A stretch of DNA of 64,000 bases from the NCBI GenBank assembly GCA_024641655.1, contig JAHECR010000008.1, forward strand, positions 34,672-98,671, read 5' to 3'. The notes beneath the pieces are model-generated. The model was not told the DNA's origin and ran no database searches. It was given only the letters and a program-made list of their open reading frames with translations. The DNA comes from Acidimicrobiaceae bacterium. GTDB lineage: Bacteria > Actinomycetota > Acidimicrobiia > Acidimicrobiales > UBA8592. The position numbers and the translations under genes are program-made. Positions 1-11,448 of this stretch are shown one piece after another (position 1 is the stretch's first letter; the number at the start of each line of letters is the position of its first letter).

Positions 1-1
1 C

Positions 2-472
2 GACAAGTCCGCGACCGTGGCCACACGCGACCGGGTGCTGGAACTGTTCCCCGTGCTGGAGCGCCGGCTCGACCAACAGGCCGGCTACCTGTCCGGTGGC
101 GAACAGCAGATGCTGGCCATCGGTCGGGCACTGATGTCGCAGCCGTCGCTGCTCGTGCTCGACGAGCCGTCGCTCGGCCTGGCGCCGCAGCTCGTCGAGA
201 CGATCCGGATGGTCATCACCGACATCAACGCAACGGGTACCACGGTGTTGCTGGTGGAACAGAACGCGGCCATGGCGCTGGCAATTGCAGACACCGCCTA
301 CGTGCTCGAGCACGGTGTCGTCGCTCGTTCGGGGCAGGCGTCGGCACTGCGCGACGACCCCGAGGTCCAGGCCCTGTACCTCGGCGTCGGCACCGGAGGC
401 AAGCGTCGCACCTATCGACGCGAGTTCGAAGCGCACCGGCTCGAGCTCGGCGGCGCTGCGGGGTCGACATGA
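2..472 (+). CDS. livF: Branched-chain amino acid ABC transporter ATPase LivF (5'-truncated by window edge)
   Basis: This is the C-terminal part of an ABC ATPase; the Walker A region lies before the window. It shows the signature LSGGEQQML, the Walker B stretch LLVLDEPSLGLAP and the switch-histidine region, here TTVLLVEQN. The LSGGEQQ signature followed by LGLAPQLV is typical of LivF, the second ATPase of the high-affinity branched-chain amino acid (HAAT) importer, which hydrolyses ATP on the cytoplasmic face. A basic tail of about 30 residues follows the usual C-terminus. Its TGA overlaps the ATG of livG (ATGA), so the two are probably translationally coupled. The substrate of the importer cannot be read from the sequence; amides, urea or other amino acids are possible. 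Confidence 0.93.
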   Translation, partial: DKSATVATRDRVLELFPVLERRLDQQAGYLSGGEQQMLAIGRALMSQPSLLVLDEPSLGLAPQLVETIRMVITDINATGTTVLLVEQNAAMALAIADTAYVLEHGVVARSGQASALRDDPEVQALYLGVGTGGKRRTYRREFEAHRLELGGAAGST

Positions 473-1242
473 GCCCGCGTCTGGAGATCGAGGACCTCAC
501 GCTGGCGTTCGGTGGACTCGAGGTCCTCTCGGACGTGTCGTTCGCGGTCGAAGAACGCGAGCTCCTCGCGGTGATCGGCCCGAACGGCGCCGGCAAGACC
601 TCCACGCTGAACTGCATCAACGGCGTGTACCACCCGACCGCCGGTTCGATCCGTCTCGACGGCGACGAGCTCCTGGGCCTCCGGCCGGCGGACATCGCGC
701 GGGCGGGTGTGGCCCGCACGTTCCAGAACCTGGCGCTGTTCGGCAAGCTCGACGTGGTGGACAACCTGATGCTGGGCCGGCACCACCTGATGTCGACCGG
801 TTTCCTGACGGGGGCGCTCTGGTTCGGCAAGGCCCGCAGCGAGGAACGCGTGCACCGCACACGCTGCGCCGAGATCGCCGACCTGCTCGACCTCGGAGGG
901 TTCACCGGGAGGCCGGTTGCGTCGTTGCCCTACGGGGTCCAGAAGCGGATCGAATTCGGACGTGCCGTGGCCATGAATCCGCGCGTGCTGCTCTTGGACG
1001 AACCGGTCGCGGGAATGAACGACGACGAGACCGCCGAGATGGGCCATTACATCCTTCAGGTCCTCTACGAGCTCGACGTGGCCATGGTGATGATCGAACA
1101 CGACATGCACCTCGTCACCGGCCTTGCCGACCGGCTCGTGTGCATCAGCTTCGGTCAGGTACTCGCGGATGGGCTTCCCGACGACGTCGTCTCGAATCCC
1201 GCCGTGATCCGCGCCTACCTGGGATCGGAAGTGGGGTCGTGA
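469..1242 (+). CDS. livG: Branched-chain amino acid ABC transporter ATPase LivG
   Basis: This 257-residue ABC ATPase is the partner of LivF. Walker A is GPNGAGKT (residues 37-44), the Q-loop Gln is near residue 86, and the signature is the LivG-type LPYGVQKR (153-160) instead of LSGGQ. Walker B is VLLLDEP (173-179) and the H-loop is MIEHDMHLV (208-216). The atypical signature and the long insert between Q-loop and signature are normal for LivG. The ATG overlaps the livF stop by four bases. The following permease starts 24 bases downstream behind a strong GGAGGA ribosome site. Confidence 0.95.
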   Translation: MSPRLEIEDLTLAFGGLEVLSDVSFAVEERELLAVIGPNGAGKTSTLNCINGVYHPTAGSIRLDGDELLGLRPADIARAGVARTFQNLALFGKLDVVDNLMLGRHHLMSTGFLTGALWFGKARSEERVHRTRCAEIADLLDLGGFTGRPVASLPYGVQKRIEFGRAVAMNPRVLLLDEPVAGMNDDETAEMGHYILQVLYELDVAMVMIEHDMHLVTGLADRLVCISFGQVLADGLPDDVVSNPAVIRAYLGSEVGS

Positions 1243-1266
1243 TGGCTGTCGGAGGAGGATCCTGAC

Positions 1267-2160
1267 ATGGACAAGTTCCTGCAACTGCTCGTGTCGGGGG
1301 TCGCGCTGGGGGCGATCTATGCGCTGATCGCGCTGGGCTTCGTCGTGATCTACAAGGCGACGGCGACGTTCAACTTCGCGCAAGGTGGTTTCGTGCTCCT
1401 CGGCGCCTACCTGACCTACCAGTTCGCCATTCGGTGGGAGATCGACTTCTACCTTTCCATGGTGATGGCGATGGTTGCCATGGCCGTCATCGCGGGGGGT
1501 CTCGAGCGCGTCGTGCTCCGACGCCTCGTGGGGCAGGCCGATTTCACCGTCTTGCTGGTGACCATCGGGCTGTTGCTGATCATCCAGCAGATCGTGCCCA
1601 CCATCTGGGACGAGCCGGGCATCGCCCTCGTGAACCCCTGGACCGACCGCGCCAGCCACATCGGTGGGGTAACCATCTCCCACGCCAACATCTGGACCGT
1701 CGTGTTCGCGGGGGTGGTTCTCGTCGCCTTCTTCGCCTTCTTCGGCTATACCCGCACCGGACTCGGCATGCGCGCAGTGGCCGTCGACCAGGAGGCCGCG
1801 GCGGCGCAAGGGATCAGCGTTGGCAGGTCGTTCCAGGTGTCGTGGGCGATTGCCGGGGCGGTGGCGGCACTGGCGGGGGTCATGCTGACCGCCAGGCAGG
1901 GTGACGCGCTGACGCCGGCCATCGGTTTCGTCGCGCTCCGCGCGTTTCCGGCGATGATCGTGGGGGGCCTCGATTCCGCCGGCGGCGCCGTTGTCGGCGG
2001 CGTCATCATCGGTGTGGCCGAGGTCATGACGGCGGGCTATCTCGACTACGACGCCCTGGGTGCGAACTTCGCGGTCGTCATGCCGTATTTCGTGTTGATC
2101 GCCGTGCTGCTGTGGCGCCCCACCGGGTTGTTCGGGACGCGAACGGTCGTGCGGGTGTGA
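1267..2160 (+). CDS. livH: Branched-chain amino acid ABC transporter permease LivH
   Basis: This 297-residue, very hydrophobic inner-membrane permease has about eight predicted membrane segments. The N-terminus (LVSGVALGAIYALIALGFVV) and the following ATFNFAQGGFVLLGAY are LivH hallmarks, and the cytoplasmic loop TRTGLGMRAVAVDQEAAAAQGI matches the EAA-like loop that contacts the ATPases. The start is the ATG nine bases after a GGAGGAGGA ribosome site at about 1250-1258. The stop TGA overlaps the GTG of livM. With LivM it forms the transmembrane channel of the importer. Confidence 0.95.
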   Translation: MDKFLQLLVSGVALGAIYALIALGFVVIYKATATFNFAQGGFVLLGAYLTYQFAIRWEIDFYLSMVMAMVAMAVIAGGLERVVLRRLVGQADFTVLLVTIGLLLIIQQIVPTIWDEPGIALVNPWTDRASHIGGVTISHANIWTVVFAGVVLVAFFAFFGYTRTGLGMRAVAVDQEAAAAQGISVGRSFQVSWAIAGAVAALAGVMLTARQGDALTPAIGFVALRAFPAMIVGGLDSAGGAVVGGVIIGVAEVMTAGYLDYDALGANFAVVMPYFVLIAVLLWRPTGLFGTRTVVRV

Positions 2161-3287
2161 GCACCCGCGCGCTCTCCTCGATCCTCGCCGACCGGCGAGT
2201 CCAGCTCTCGTTCGTCGCCGCATTCGTCGCGTCGGTGCCGTGGTGGATATCGGGTGACTTCTGGATGACCGTGCTGACCAGCGCCGGGATCTTCGCCCTG
2301 GGTGGTATCGGGCTGAACCTGCTCACCGGATACACCGGTCAGGTGTCGCTCGGCCACGCCGCGTTCGTGTCGATCGGCAGCTATGTCGCTGCGTACTTCG
2401 GGGCCACCAAGGGCTGGCCGTTGCCCCTCTGGCTGCTCGCCTCGCTCCTCGTCGGCGCGGCGATCGGCGCGGCGATCGGACCGTTCGCGCTGCGGTTCAA
2501 GGGGAACTACCTCGTGGTCGTGACGCTCGCGCTCACCTTCATCACTGCCCACGTGCTGCGGAACTGGGACGGCTTCACCGGGGGTCGCAACGGGAAGTCG
2601 GTGACCGCGGCGAAGCTGTGGTTCGGTGTCGACTTCGCCGACCTGAACCTGTTCGGCAGCCGACTCAGCCGGCTCCAGGGCCTGTACCTGTTGACGTGGC
2701 TCCTGGTGTTCATCGGCGCGCTGGTGGCCTACAACGTGGTGCGGAGCCGGCCGGGTCGAGCGCTCCAGGCGATTCGTGACCGCGACGTCGCCGCCGAGGT
2801 CATCGGCGTGGACGTGGCCCGATACAAGATCGCGGTGTTCGCGCTGTCGAGCGCCTACGCGAGCCTGGCCGGAGCGCTCGATGCAGTCCGGGTGCAGTTC
2901 CTCACCCCCGGCGAGGCTGCCGGTGAGCTGCTCGTCAGCATTCGGTTCGTTGCGATCATCGTCGTCGGGGGGGTGGCGACGATCTCCGGCGCCATCATCG
3001 GGGCGCTGTTCCTCGGACCGCTCCCAGAGTTGTTGGAGCAGTACAGTGACACTCTCAACTTCACCGTGCCGCTGATCGACAAACCGTTGCTGGCCGATAC
3101 GGCCACCTCTGGCGGGCTGATGACCAACGCGGTGCTCGCCGAGATCCTCTTCGGGGTCCTGCTCGTGGTGTTTCTCATGTTCCAGCCACGGGGCGTCGTC
3201 GGGATGGCGGCGACTGCTCGGCGCCGGCTCCTGGCCGCCGTGGGTCGAGCGCCACAGCACTTCGTGCCCGAGGAACCGGAGGAGTAG
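2157..3287 (+). CDS. livM: Branched-chain amino acid ABC transporter permease LivM
   Basis: This is the second HAAT-family permease (376 residues from GTG 2157). It has multiple membrane segments and the family stretches GIGLNLLTGYTGQVSLGHAA and the EAA-like loop SRPGRALQAIRDRDVAAEVI. I chose the GTG that overlaps the livH stop (GTGA). An in-frame GTG at 2112 lies inside livH and would add 15 charged residues that do not look like LivM. A hydrophilic C-terminal tail follows the last membrane segment. The next gene, the binding protein, starts 43 bases downstream. Confidence 0.93.
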   Translation: MSTRALSSILADRRVQLSFVAAFVASVPWWISGDFWMTVLTSAGIFALGGIGLNLLTGYTGQVSLGHAAFVSIGSYVAAYFGATKGWPLPLWLLASLLVGAAIGAAIGPFALRFKGNYLVVVTLALTFITAHVLRNWDGFTGGRNGKSVTAAKLWFGVDFADLNLFGSRLSRLQGLYLLTWLLVFIGALVAYNVVRSRPGRALQAIRDRDVAAEVIGVDVARYKIAVFALSSAYASLAGALDAVRVQFLTPGEAAGELLVSIRFVAIIVVGGVATISGAIIGALFLGPLPELLEQYSDTLNFTVPLIDKPLLADTATSGGLMTNAVLAEILFGVLLVVFLMFQPRGVVGMAATARRRLLAAVGRAPQHFVPEEPEE

Positions 3288-3330
3288 CGTGTGGATCTGC
3301 CCGAGTACCTTCCCAAGGAGCGCACCCAGC

Positions 3331-4692
3331 ATGCGTACCCACACCGGTTGGCGGCGTCTCGTCGCGCTGTTGGCCGTCCTCACGCTTCTGATGGCCGCGT
3401 GCGGCGGCGGCGATGACGATGCCGGAGCGGGTTCGGACACCGATCCGACTCCCACCACCGCGGCCACGGGCGCGACCGCGGGTGTGACTCCCACGGCAGG
3501 CACCGACGATGGCACCCCGACTTCGGCGCCTGTCGCCGATCCCGAGCCGACGACCGGCTTCGATGGCGAAACGATCCGGCTGGGGTACCTCACCGACCAG
3601 TCGGGCAACCTGCGGATCCTGGGGGAGCCCCTCCTCGTGGGCTCGCAGGTCTACTGGGACTGGATCAACGAAGAGCTCGGTGGCATCGGTGGCCGGTATC
3701 GGGTGGAGCTCGTCGCCGGCGACACCAAGGACGACTCCGCGGTTGCGGTGCAGGAGTACCAGCGCCTGAAGGGCGACGTTGCGTTGTTCTCCGAGATCCT
3801 CTCGACGCCGCCGACGCAGGCCGTGTTGGAGTTCCTGAAGCAGGACGGCGTGATCGGTGTGCCCGGTTCGCTGGCGGGCGCGTGGGCCGGGGAACGGAAT
3901 CTGCTGCCCACCGGCGCGGCGTACGACTACGAGATCATCAACCTCGCGGACTGGTTCGTCAACGAGTCCGGGCTCGGGTCGGCCGACTCGGTCGCCTGCG
4001 CCGTGTCGGTCGACGATCTCTACGGCGAGAGCACCATGAAGGCCCTGCGTTACGCGGCCGGCAAGCTCGGATTCACCCTCGCCGAGGAGCAGACGATCGC
4101 TCGCGGTGACGGCGACTTCTCGGCGACGATCTCGGCATTCGACGGGGCGGGCTGCGAGGTCGTCTATGCGATCACCCTGCCGACGGAGCAGAACGGGATC
4201 CTGGCCGAGGCGCTCGCGCAGGACTTCAGGCCGACCTGGCTGGCTGCGCTTCCCGCCTACCTCAACCTGTACGCCCGCGGCGCCCCCGATCGCTACGCCG
4301 ACTTCTACACCGCCGTCGATGCGCCGGCGCTCAGCGACCGCTCCGTCAAGGGCATGGCGGACTTCCTCGATCGGTGGGCGACCTACGGCGACGGTGAACC
4401 CAACACGTTCCACGCGAGTGGCTACCTGCAGCAGATCGCCGTGCGTGCCCTGCTCGAGAAAGCCGTCGCGATGGGCGACCTCAGTCGTGAGGGTCTGCTG
4501 GCCGCCGCGGACGATCTGGGCGAGGTCGAGATGGACGGTCTCACTGCGAACTACGTCTACGGTGAGCCGAGCGAGCGGGTGCCGGCGTCGGCGAACCGCA
4601 TCTTCCGTTTCGACCGCGACGCCCCGCCCAACCTGTTGACCGAGGTCAGCCAGATCGACTCCGCGCTCAACGCCGGCTACGCCCTCTTCTGA
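3331..4692 (+). CDS. HAAT-family substrate-binding lipoprotein (LivK-like)
   Basis: This 453-residue extracytoplasmic binding protein serves the upstream importer. The N-terminus has a basic patch, a hydrophobic core and a lipobox LMAAC with Cys24 as the likely lipidated residue. A Thr/Pro/Ala/Asp-rich linker of about 50 residues follows, then a type I periplasmic-binding fold beginning at IRLGYLTDQSG. The start is ATG 3331, ten bases after AAGGAG (3315-3320). A longer GTG start at 3289 would put 14 residues before the signal peptide and is less likely. The ligand is unknown; a leucine/isoleucine/valine or amide binder is usual for the family. Confidence 0.92.
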   Translation: MRTHTGWRRLVALLAVLTLLMAACGGGDDDAGAGSDTDPTPTTAATGATAGVTPTAGTDDGTPTSAPVADPEPTTGFDGETIRLGYLTDQSGNLRILGEPLLVGSQVYWDWINEELGGIGGRYRVELVAGDTKDDSAVAVQEYQRLKGDVALFSEILSTPPTQAVLEFLKQDGVIGVPGSLAGAWAGERNLLPTGAAYDYEIINLADWFVNESGLGSADSVACAVSVDDLYGESTMKALRYAAGKLGFTLAEEQTIARGDGDFSATISAFDGAGCEVVYAITLPTEQNGILAEALAQDFRPTWLAALPAYLNLYARGAPDRYADFYTAVDAPALSDRSVKGMADFLDRWATYGDGEPNTFHASGYLQQIAVRALLEKAVAMGDLSREGLLAAADDLGEVEMDGLTANYVYGEPSERVPASANRIFRFDRDAPPNLLTEVSQIDSALNAGYALF

Positions 4693-4757
4693 GCGCGTCG
4701 CTGTTCGGGGCCGAGGTCGCGAGCCGTCGGATCGGGCGCGGGTCGGAATTGGTGTGA

Positions 4758-7362
<2,605 letters not shown>

Positions 7363-7366
<4 letters not shown>

Positions 7367-7812
7367 AGGTCGGTGTGTTGATGGGTTCCGCCTCCGATGA
7401 GGCGAAGATGGCCAAGGCCCGCGAAACCCTCGAGCAGTTCGGCGTCGAGTGTGACTGGCGGATCCTGTCGGCGCACCGGAACCCGCACCAGGTGGTCGAA
7501 CTGGTGTCGAGCGCGCGGGAGAACGGCTACGTGGCCTTCATCTGCGGTGCCGGAATGGCCGCCCATCTCGCCGGCGTCGTCGCCGCGCACACGACGCTGC
7601 CCGTGGTCGGTGTCCCGATGTCCGGTGGCGCGCTGAACGGCGTCGATGCGCTGTACGCGACGGTTCAGATGCCCAAGGGTGTCCCTGTCGCCACCGTGGC
7701 CATCGACGGGTCGCAGAACGCCGCTTTGCTGGTGATCCAGATGTTGGCGATCACCGATCAGTCCCTGGCCGGCAAGCTGGCCGATTACAGGGCAGAGATG
7801 GCAGGCGCCTGA
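7363..7812 (+). CDS. purE: N5-carboxyaminoimidazole ribonucleotide mutase
   Basis: PurE moves the carboxylate of N5-CAIR to make CAIR. The 149 residues carry the class I signatures GSASDEAKM, SAHRNPHQ (catalytic His) and GAGMAAHLAGVVAAHT. Class I enzymes need PurK to make N5-CAIR, and no purK is in the window. The ATG overlaps the purD stop (ATGA) and is preceded by AAGGAG. The next gene starts after only two untranslated bases. Confidence 0.97.
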
Positions 7813-7814
7813 TC

Positions 7815-8090
7815 ATGGCGACGCCACGCCGCACCGGCAGCGAACGAGCCGCCCGGGTCGCCCCGCTGGTCGCACCGTTCGTCGCTCGTGCCGTCAGCCG
7901 CCGCGTCGCGAAGATCCGACGGCGACGTAAGGTACGAAAGCTCGAGCGCCAGGCAGCGAACCTGCGCACCAAGGCCGACGCCAACCCGAAGCGGCGTCGG
8001 ATGCGCAAGGCGAACCGTGCCGAGAAGCGCCTCGCCCGCGCGGTGCGCACGACCATGTCGCGGCGCGAACGTCGGAGAGCGAAGCCGTGA
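7815..8090 (+). CDS. Arg-rich 91-residue mini-protein inside the purine operon
   Basis: I do not recognise this family. By my count the 91 residues include 27 Arg and 8 Lys (38% basic) against 5 acidic residues, giving a net charge of about +30. The N-terminal third has a small hydrophobic helix (VAPLVAPFVARAV); the rest is runs such as IRRRRKVRK, KRRRMRK and SRRERRRAK. It starts two bases after the purE stop and its TGA overlaps the purB GTG (GTGA), so it is coupled on both sides, which argues for a real gene. The charge suggests nucleic-acid or ribosome binding; that is inference. A GC-rich chance ORF is the alternative, but the exact junctions make it less likely. Confidence 0.7.
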   Translation: MATPRRTGSERAARVAPLVAPFVARAVSRRVAKIRRRRKVRKLERQAANLRTKADANPKRRRMRKANRAEKRLARAVRTTMSRRERRRAKP

Positions 8091-9496
8091 TCCCCAATGT
8101 CCTGGCCGGGCGCTACGCAAGCGCAGAGATGACCGACCTCTGGTCCGCGGAACACAAGGTGGTGCTCGAGCGCCGGCTGTGGATCGCGGTCCTCCGAGCG
8201 CAGAAGGAACTGGGCATCGACGTGCCCGACGACGTCATCGCCGCCTACGAGCGGGTTGTCGACCAGGTCGACCTGGCATCGATCGATGCGCGCGAGCGCG
8301 TCACCCGTCACGATGTCAAGGCCCGCATCGAGGAGTTCTGCGATCTCGCCGGTCACGAGCACATCCACAAGGGGATGACCTCGCGCGACCTCACCGAGAA
8401 CGTTGAGCAGCTCCAGATCCGGGCCGCGCTGGAGCTCACCCGCGATCGCACCGTTGCCGCCCTCGTCCGCCTCGCCTCGCGGGCCGAGCAGTACTCGGAC
8501 CTCGCCATGACCGGGCGCTCGCACAACGTGGCGGCGCAGGTCACGACGCTCGGGAAACGCTTCGCGACGGTTGCCGAAGAGCTGCTGGTGGCCTTCGGAC
8601 ATCTCGAACAGGTGCTCGACAGCTACCCGCTGCGCGGCATCAAGGGGCCGGTCGGGACCCAGCAGGACCAGCTCGATCTGCTCGGTGATGCCGAGGCCGT
8701 CGATGCGCTCGAGGCTGCGGTGCGGCGTCATCTCGGGTTCGAAGCAGGCTTCGACAGTGTCGGCCAGGTCTACCCCCGATCGCTCGACTTCGAAGTCGTG
8801 AGCGCTCTGGTGCAGCTCGCGAGCGGACCCGCGAACCTGGCCACCACCATGCGGCTGATGGCCGGCAACGAGCTGGCGACCGAGGGATTCAAGCCCGGCC
8901 AGGTGGGTTCGTCGGCGATGCCGCACAAGATGAACAGTCGCTCGTGTGAGCGGATCAACGGTTTCGCCCACATCCTGCACGGTCACCTGACGATGACCAT
9001 GGGCTTGCTCGGGGACCAGTGGAACGAGGGTGACGTCAGCTGTTCGGTGGTTCGCCGCGTCGCGTTGCCCGATGCGTTCTTCGCGATCGACGGGTTGCTG
9101 CAGACCCTGCTCACGGTGCTCGACGAGCTCGGCGCCTACCCGGCGGTCATCGACCGTGAGCTCCAGCGCTACCTCCCGTTCCTCAGCACGACCCGCATCC
9201 TCACCGCCGCGGTGCAGGCAGGCGCCGGGCGCGAGGAAGCGCACGAGGTGATCAAGGAGCACGCGGTCGCGGCTGCACTCGCGATGCGAGAGCAGGGCGA
9301 AGCCGACAACGATCTGGTCGACCGCCTCGCCGCCGACGCGCGGCTCCCGCTCTCCCGCGACGCCCTCGCTGCGCTCCTCGCCACACCCGACATCGGCCTG
9401 GCTGCGCGCCAAGTGGCCGCAGTCACCGCCCGCGTCGGAGCCATCGCCGCCGCCCACCCCGTCGCCGCCGGGTATGGCCCCCAGGCGATCCTGTGA
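8087..9496 (+). CDS. purB: Adenylosuccinate lyase
   Basis: PurB cleaves SAICAR to AICAR and adenylosuccinate to AMP, releasing fumarate each time. The 469-residue protein belongs to the fumarase/aspartase superfamily: TSRDLTENVEQ, GRSHNVAAQ (catalytic His region) and the mobile signature loop GSSAMPHKMNSRSCERI, whose Ser is the catalytic base. The MPHKMN version, rather than MPYKRN, is the form I recall from actinobacterial PurB. GTG 8087 overlaps the stop of the Arg-rich gene by four bases. It is the last gene of the coupled run; purC follows after 62 bases with its own ribosome site. Confidence 0.96.
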   Translation: MIPNVLAGRYASAEMTDLWSAEHKVVLERRLWIAVLRAQKELGIDVPDDVIAAYERVVDQVDLASIDARERVTRHDVKARIEEFCDLAGHEHIHKGMTSRDLTENVEQLQIRAALELTRDRTVAALVRLASRAEQYSDLAMTGRSHNVAAQVTTLGKRFATVAEELLVAFGHLEQVLDSYPLRGIKGPVGTQQDQLDLLGDAEAVDALEAAVRRHLGFEAGFDSVGQVYPRSLDFEVVSALVQLASGPANLATTMRLMAGNELATEGFKPGQVGSSAMPHKMNSRSCERINGFAHILHGHLTMTMGLLGDQWNEGDVSCSVVRRVALPDAFFAIDGLLQTLLTVLDELGAYPAVIDRELQRYLPFLSTTRILTAAVQAGAGREEAHEVIKEHAVAAALAMREQGEADNDLVDRLAADARLPLSRDALAALLATPDIGLAARQVAAVTARVGAIAAAHPVAAGYGPQAIL

Positions 9497-9558
9497 GCCC
9501 AGGCTTGTGGTGCCAGGCAGGTGATTTGCCATGATGGCGTCTCCAGGAGGACAGCACC

Positions 9559-10464
9559 ATGACGCGTGAGCCCGCATACGCACTCGATCTTCCGCATGTC
9601 TATTCGGGGAAGGTCCGCGACATCTACGACGCCGGCGACGACCGGCTGCTGATGGTCACCAGTGACCGGCTCTCGGCGTTCGACGTGGTGATGAACGAAC
9701 CCGTCCCCAACAAGGGTCGGGTACTCACTGCGATCTCGGCCTACTGGTTCGAGCGCCTCGCCGACATCGCCGGAAACCACCTCATCTCGACCGACCTGGC
9801 CGACTTTCCCGAACCGGCACGGGTGCCCGAGATCGCCGGGCGCACCATGCTCGTGCACAAAGCCGAGATGCTCCCGATCGAATGCATCGTCCGTGGCTAC
9901 ATCACCGGGTCGGCGTGGAAGGAGTACAAGGCCCACGGCACCATGCACGGCACGGCGCTGCCACAGGGGTTGCTCGAGTCCTCCAAGCTCGACGAACCGG
10001 TGTTCACGCCGTCGACGAAAGCCGACGACGGCCTCCACGACGAGAACATCAGCTTCGACCGCGCCGTCGACATCGTCGGTCGCGAGCTCGCAGAGCGCTG
10101 CCGGGACATGGCGATCGCTCTGTACTCGGCCGGGCGCGATCACGCCGCCAACAAGGGCATCATCATCGCCGACACCAAGTTCGAGTTCGGGTTCGTGCGC
10201 GGCGAGCTCGTAGTGGCCGATGAAGTGCTCACGCCGGACAGTTCGCGGTTCTGGGCCGCACGCGAGTGGGAGCCGGGAACCACGCCGCCGAGCTTCGACA
10301 AGCAACCCGTGCGCGACTTTCTCGACGGGCTCGATTGGGACAAGACGCCGCCGCCGCCCACCCTGCCCGACGAGGTCGTCCGAGAGAGTGCCCAGCGCTA
10401 CGAGGAAGCCTACGAACGCGTTACCGGCCGGCAGCTGCGCGACTGGCCGGGCGCCCCGGCCTGA
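9559..10464 (+). CDS. purC: Phosphoribosylaminoimidazole-succinocarboxamide synthase (SAICAR synthetase)
   Basis: PurC condenses CAIR with aspartate using ATP. The 301 residues match the larger bacterial/fungal PurC form, with VYSGKVRDIYD and TSDRLSAFDVVM at the N-terminus, ECIVRGYITGSAWKEY, and the C-terminal IIADTKFEFGFVRGELVVADE with metal-binding acidic residues. The ATG lies eight bases after AGGAGG (9545-9550). Its product is the substrate of the upstream PurB. Confidence 0.96.
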   Translation: MTREPAYALDLPHVYSGKVRDIYDAGDDRLLMVTSDRLSAFDVVMNEPVPNKGRVLTAISAYWFERLADIAGNHLISTDLADFPEPARVPEIAGRTMLVHKAEMLPIECIVRGYITGSAWKEYKAHGTMHGTALPQGLLESSKLDEPVFTPSTKADDGLHDENISFDRAVDIVGRELAERCRDMAIALYSAGRDHAANKGIIIADTKFEFGFVRGELVVADEVLTPDSSRFWAAREWEPGTTPPSFDKQPVRDFLDGLDWDKTPPPPTLPDEVVRESAQRYEEAYERVTGRQLRDWPGAPA

Positions 10465-10495
10465 TCCTGCCTCGGCGGCCTCCGCCTGATCGGTT

Positions 10496-10501
10496 TACGA
10501 T
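10496..10501 (+). promoter_or_regulatory. Possible -10 box before the crotonase gene
   Basis: TACGAT lies 36 bases before the ATG at 10538 and fits TANNNT. It would give a 5' leader of about 30 bases containing the GAGGAG ribosome site. There is no clear -35. Confidence 0.35.
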
Positions 10502-10537
10502 GCGATCGACCAGATCGATCACGAGGAGACCGTCACC

Positions 10538-11422
10538 ATGCCGATTCCCAATGGTGGACCCGAGGCCTGGGCCCAGGCAGGCCTGTTGTACGAGGTGGAC
10601 GACGGCGTCGCCACCCTGCGCATGAACCGGCCCGAAGCGCGCAACGCAATGGATCACTATCCCGGTGGTCAGGGCCCCGACGGCATGGGACTACGCGATG
10701 CCCTGCTGTTCGCCGTCCATGAGGCGAGTCAGGATGCACGGATCAAAGCCGCCATCATCACCGGCAACGGCCGAGCATTCTCTGCAGGAGCCGACCTTCG
10801 CCAACCTGGCGGTCCGATAGAGATCCCCCTGGAGAAGCAGCGCAACGCCAGCCTCTCGCGTGACGACGGCATCCTCTATGGCTGGTACCGGCTCTTCGAG
10901 TCGATCTGGCGGAGCGAGACGCCGTTCATTGCTGCAGTCAATGGTCCAGCCGTCGGCGGTGGTTGCCAGTTGGCGCTCGCATGCGACTTCATCTACGCCG
11001 CTGAGACCGCGACGTTCTGGGAGATCTTCGGCCGTATCGGCCTGCCCCTCGAGGGTGGCGCTGCGTGGTTGTTGACGCGGTCGATCAGCCTGCCGCGTGC
11101 CAAGGAGATGGCGGTGCTGGCCGAGCCGATCGGCGCCGAGAAGGCGGAACGCTGGGGCCTCATCAACGAGTGCCTTCCCGCCGACGATGTCGAGCCGCGG
11201 GCGCGTGAGATCGCGCGCAAGATCGTGGAGATGGGCCCGCCCAATGCGGGGCCTGCGGCCGGCGCGCCCCCACGAGACCTGAGTGCCCGCGTGGGCCACA
11301 TCAAGGGCCAGATCAACGCCGCGTGGGAGCAGAGCATGTGGCAGACCTTCCGCGAAGAGGTCACCTTGATGAACACCGCAGCGGGTGCGGTGACCAACGC
11401 GCCGCCCTTGGGCGGTCATTGA
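10538..11422 (+). CDS. Enoyl-CoA hydratase/isomerase (crotonase) family protein
   Basis: This 294-residue crotonase-fold acyl-CoA enzyme has oxyanion-hole regions AFSAGADL (residues 80-87) and NGPAVGGGCQLALACD (135-150). In enoyl-CoA hydratase the Cys of GGGC is followed by a catalytic Glu; here it is Gln144. A second acidic residue, Glu172 in RIGLPLEGG, sits where isomerase-type crotonases keep their acid. It is therefore more likely an isomerase, hydrolase or lyase-like member than a classical hydratase. The start is ATG 10538 after GAGGAG. It stands alone between purC and a minus-strand hypothetical, with no fatty-acid genes beside it. Confidence 0.85.
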   Translation: MPIPNGGPEAWAQAGLLYEVDDGVATLRMNRPEARNAMDHYPGGQGPDGMGLRDALLFAVHEASQDARIKAAIITGNGRAFSAGADLRQPGGPIEIPLEKQRNASLSRDDGILYGWYRLFESIWRSETPFIAAVNGPAVGGGCQLALACDFIYAAETATFWEIFGRIGLPLEGGAAWLLTRSISLPRAKEMAVLAEPIGAEKAERWGLINECLPADDVEPRAREIARKIVEMGPPNAGPAAGAPPRDLSARVGHIKGQINAAWEQSMWQTFREEVTLMNTAAGAVTNAPPLGGH

Positions 11423-11448
11423 CCGGTGGCGTCGGGCGGCGACCGTCG

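Noticed and set aside
412..2223. 603-residue minus-strand frame across the liv genes
   Set aside because: Antisense to livG and livH, with low-complexity Asp/His/Arg composition; a shadow.
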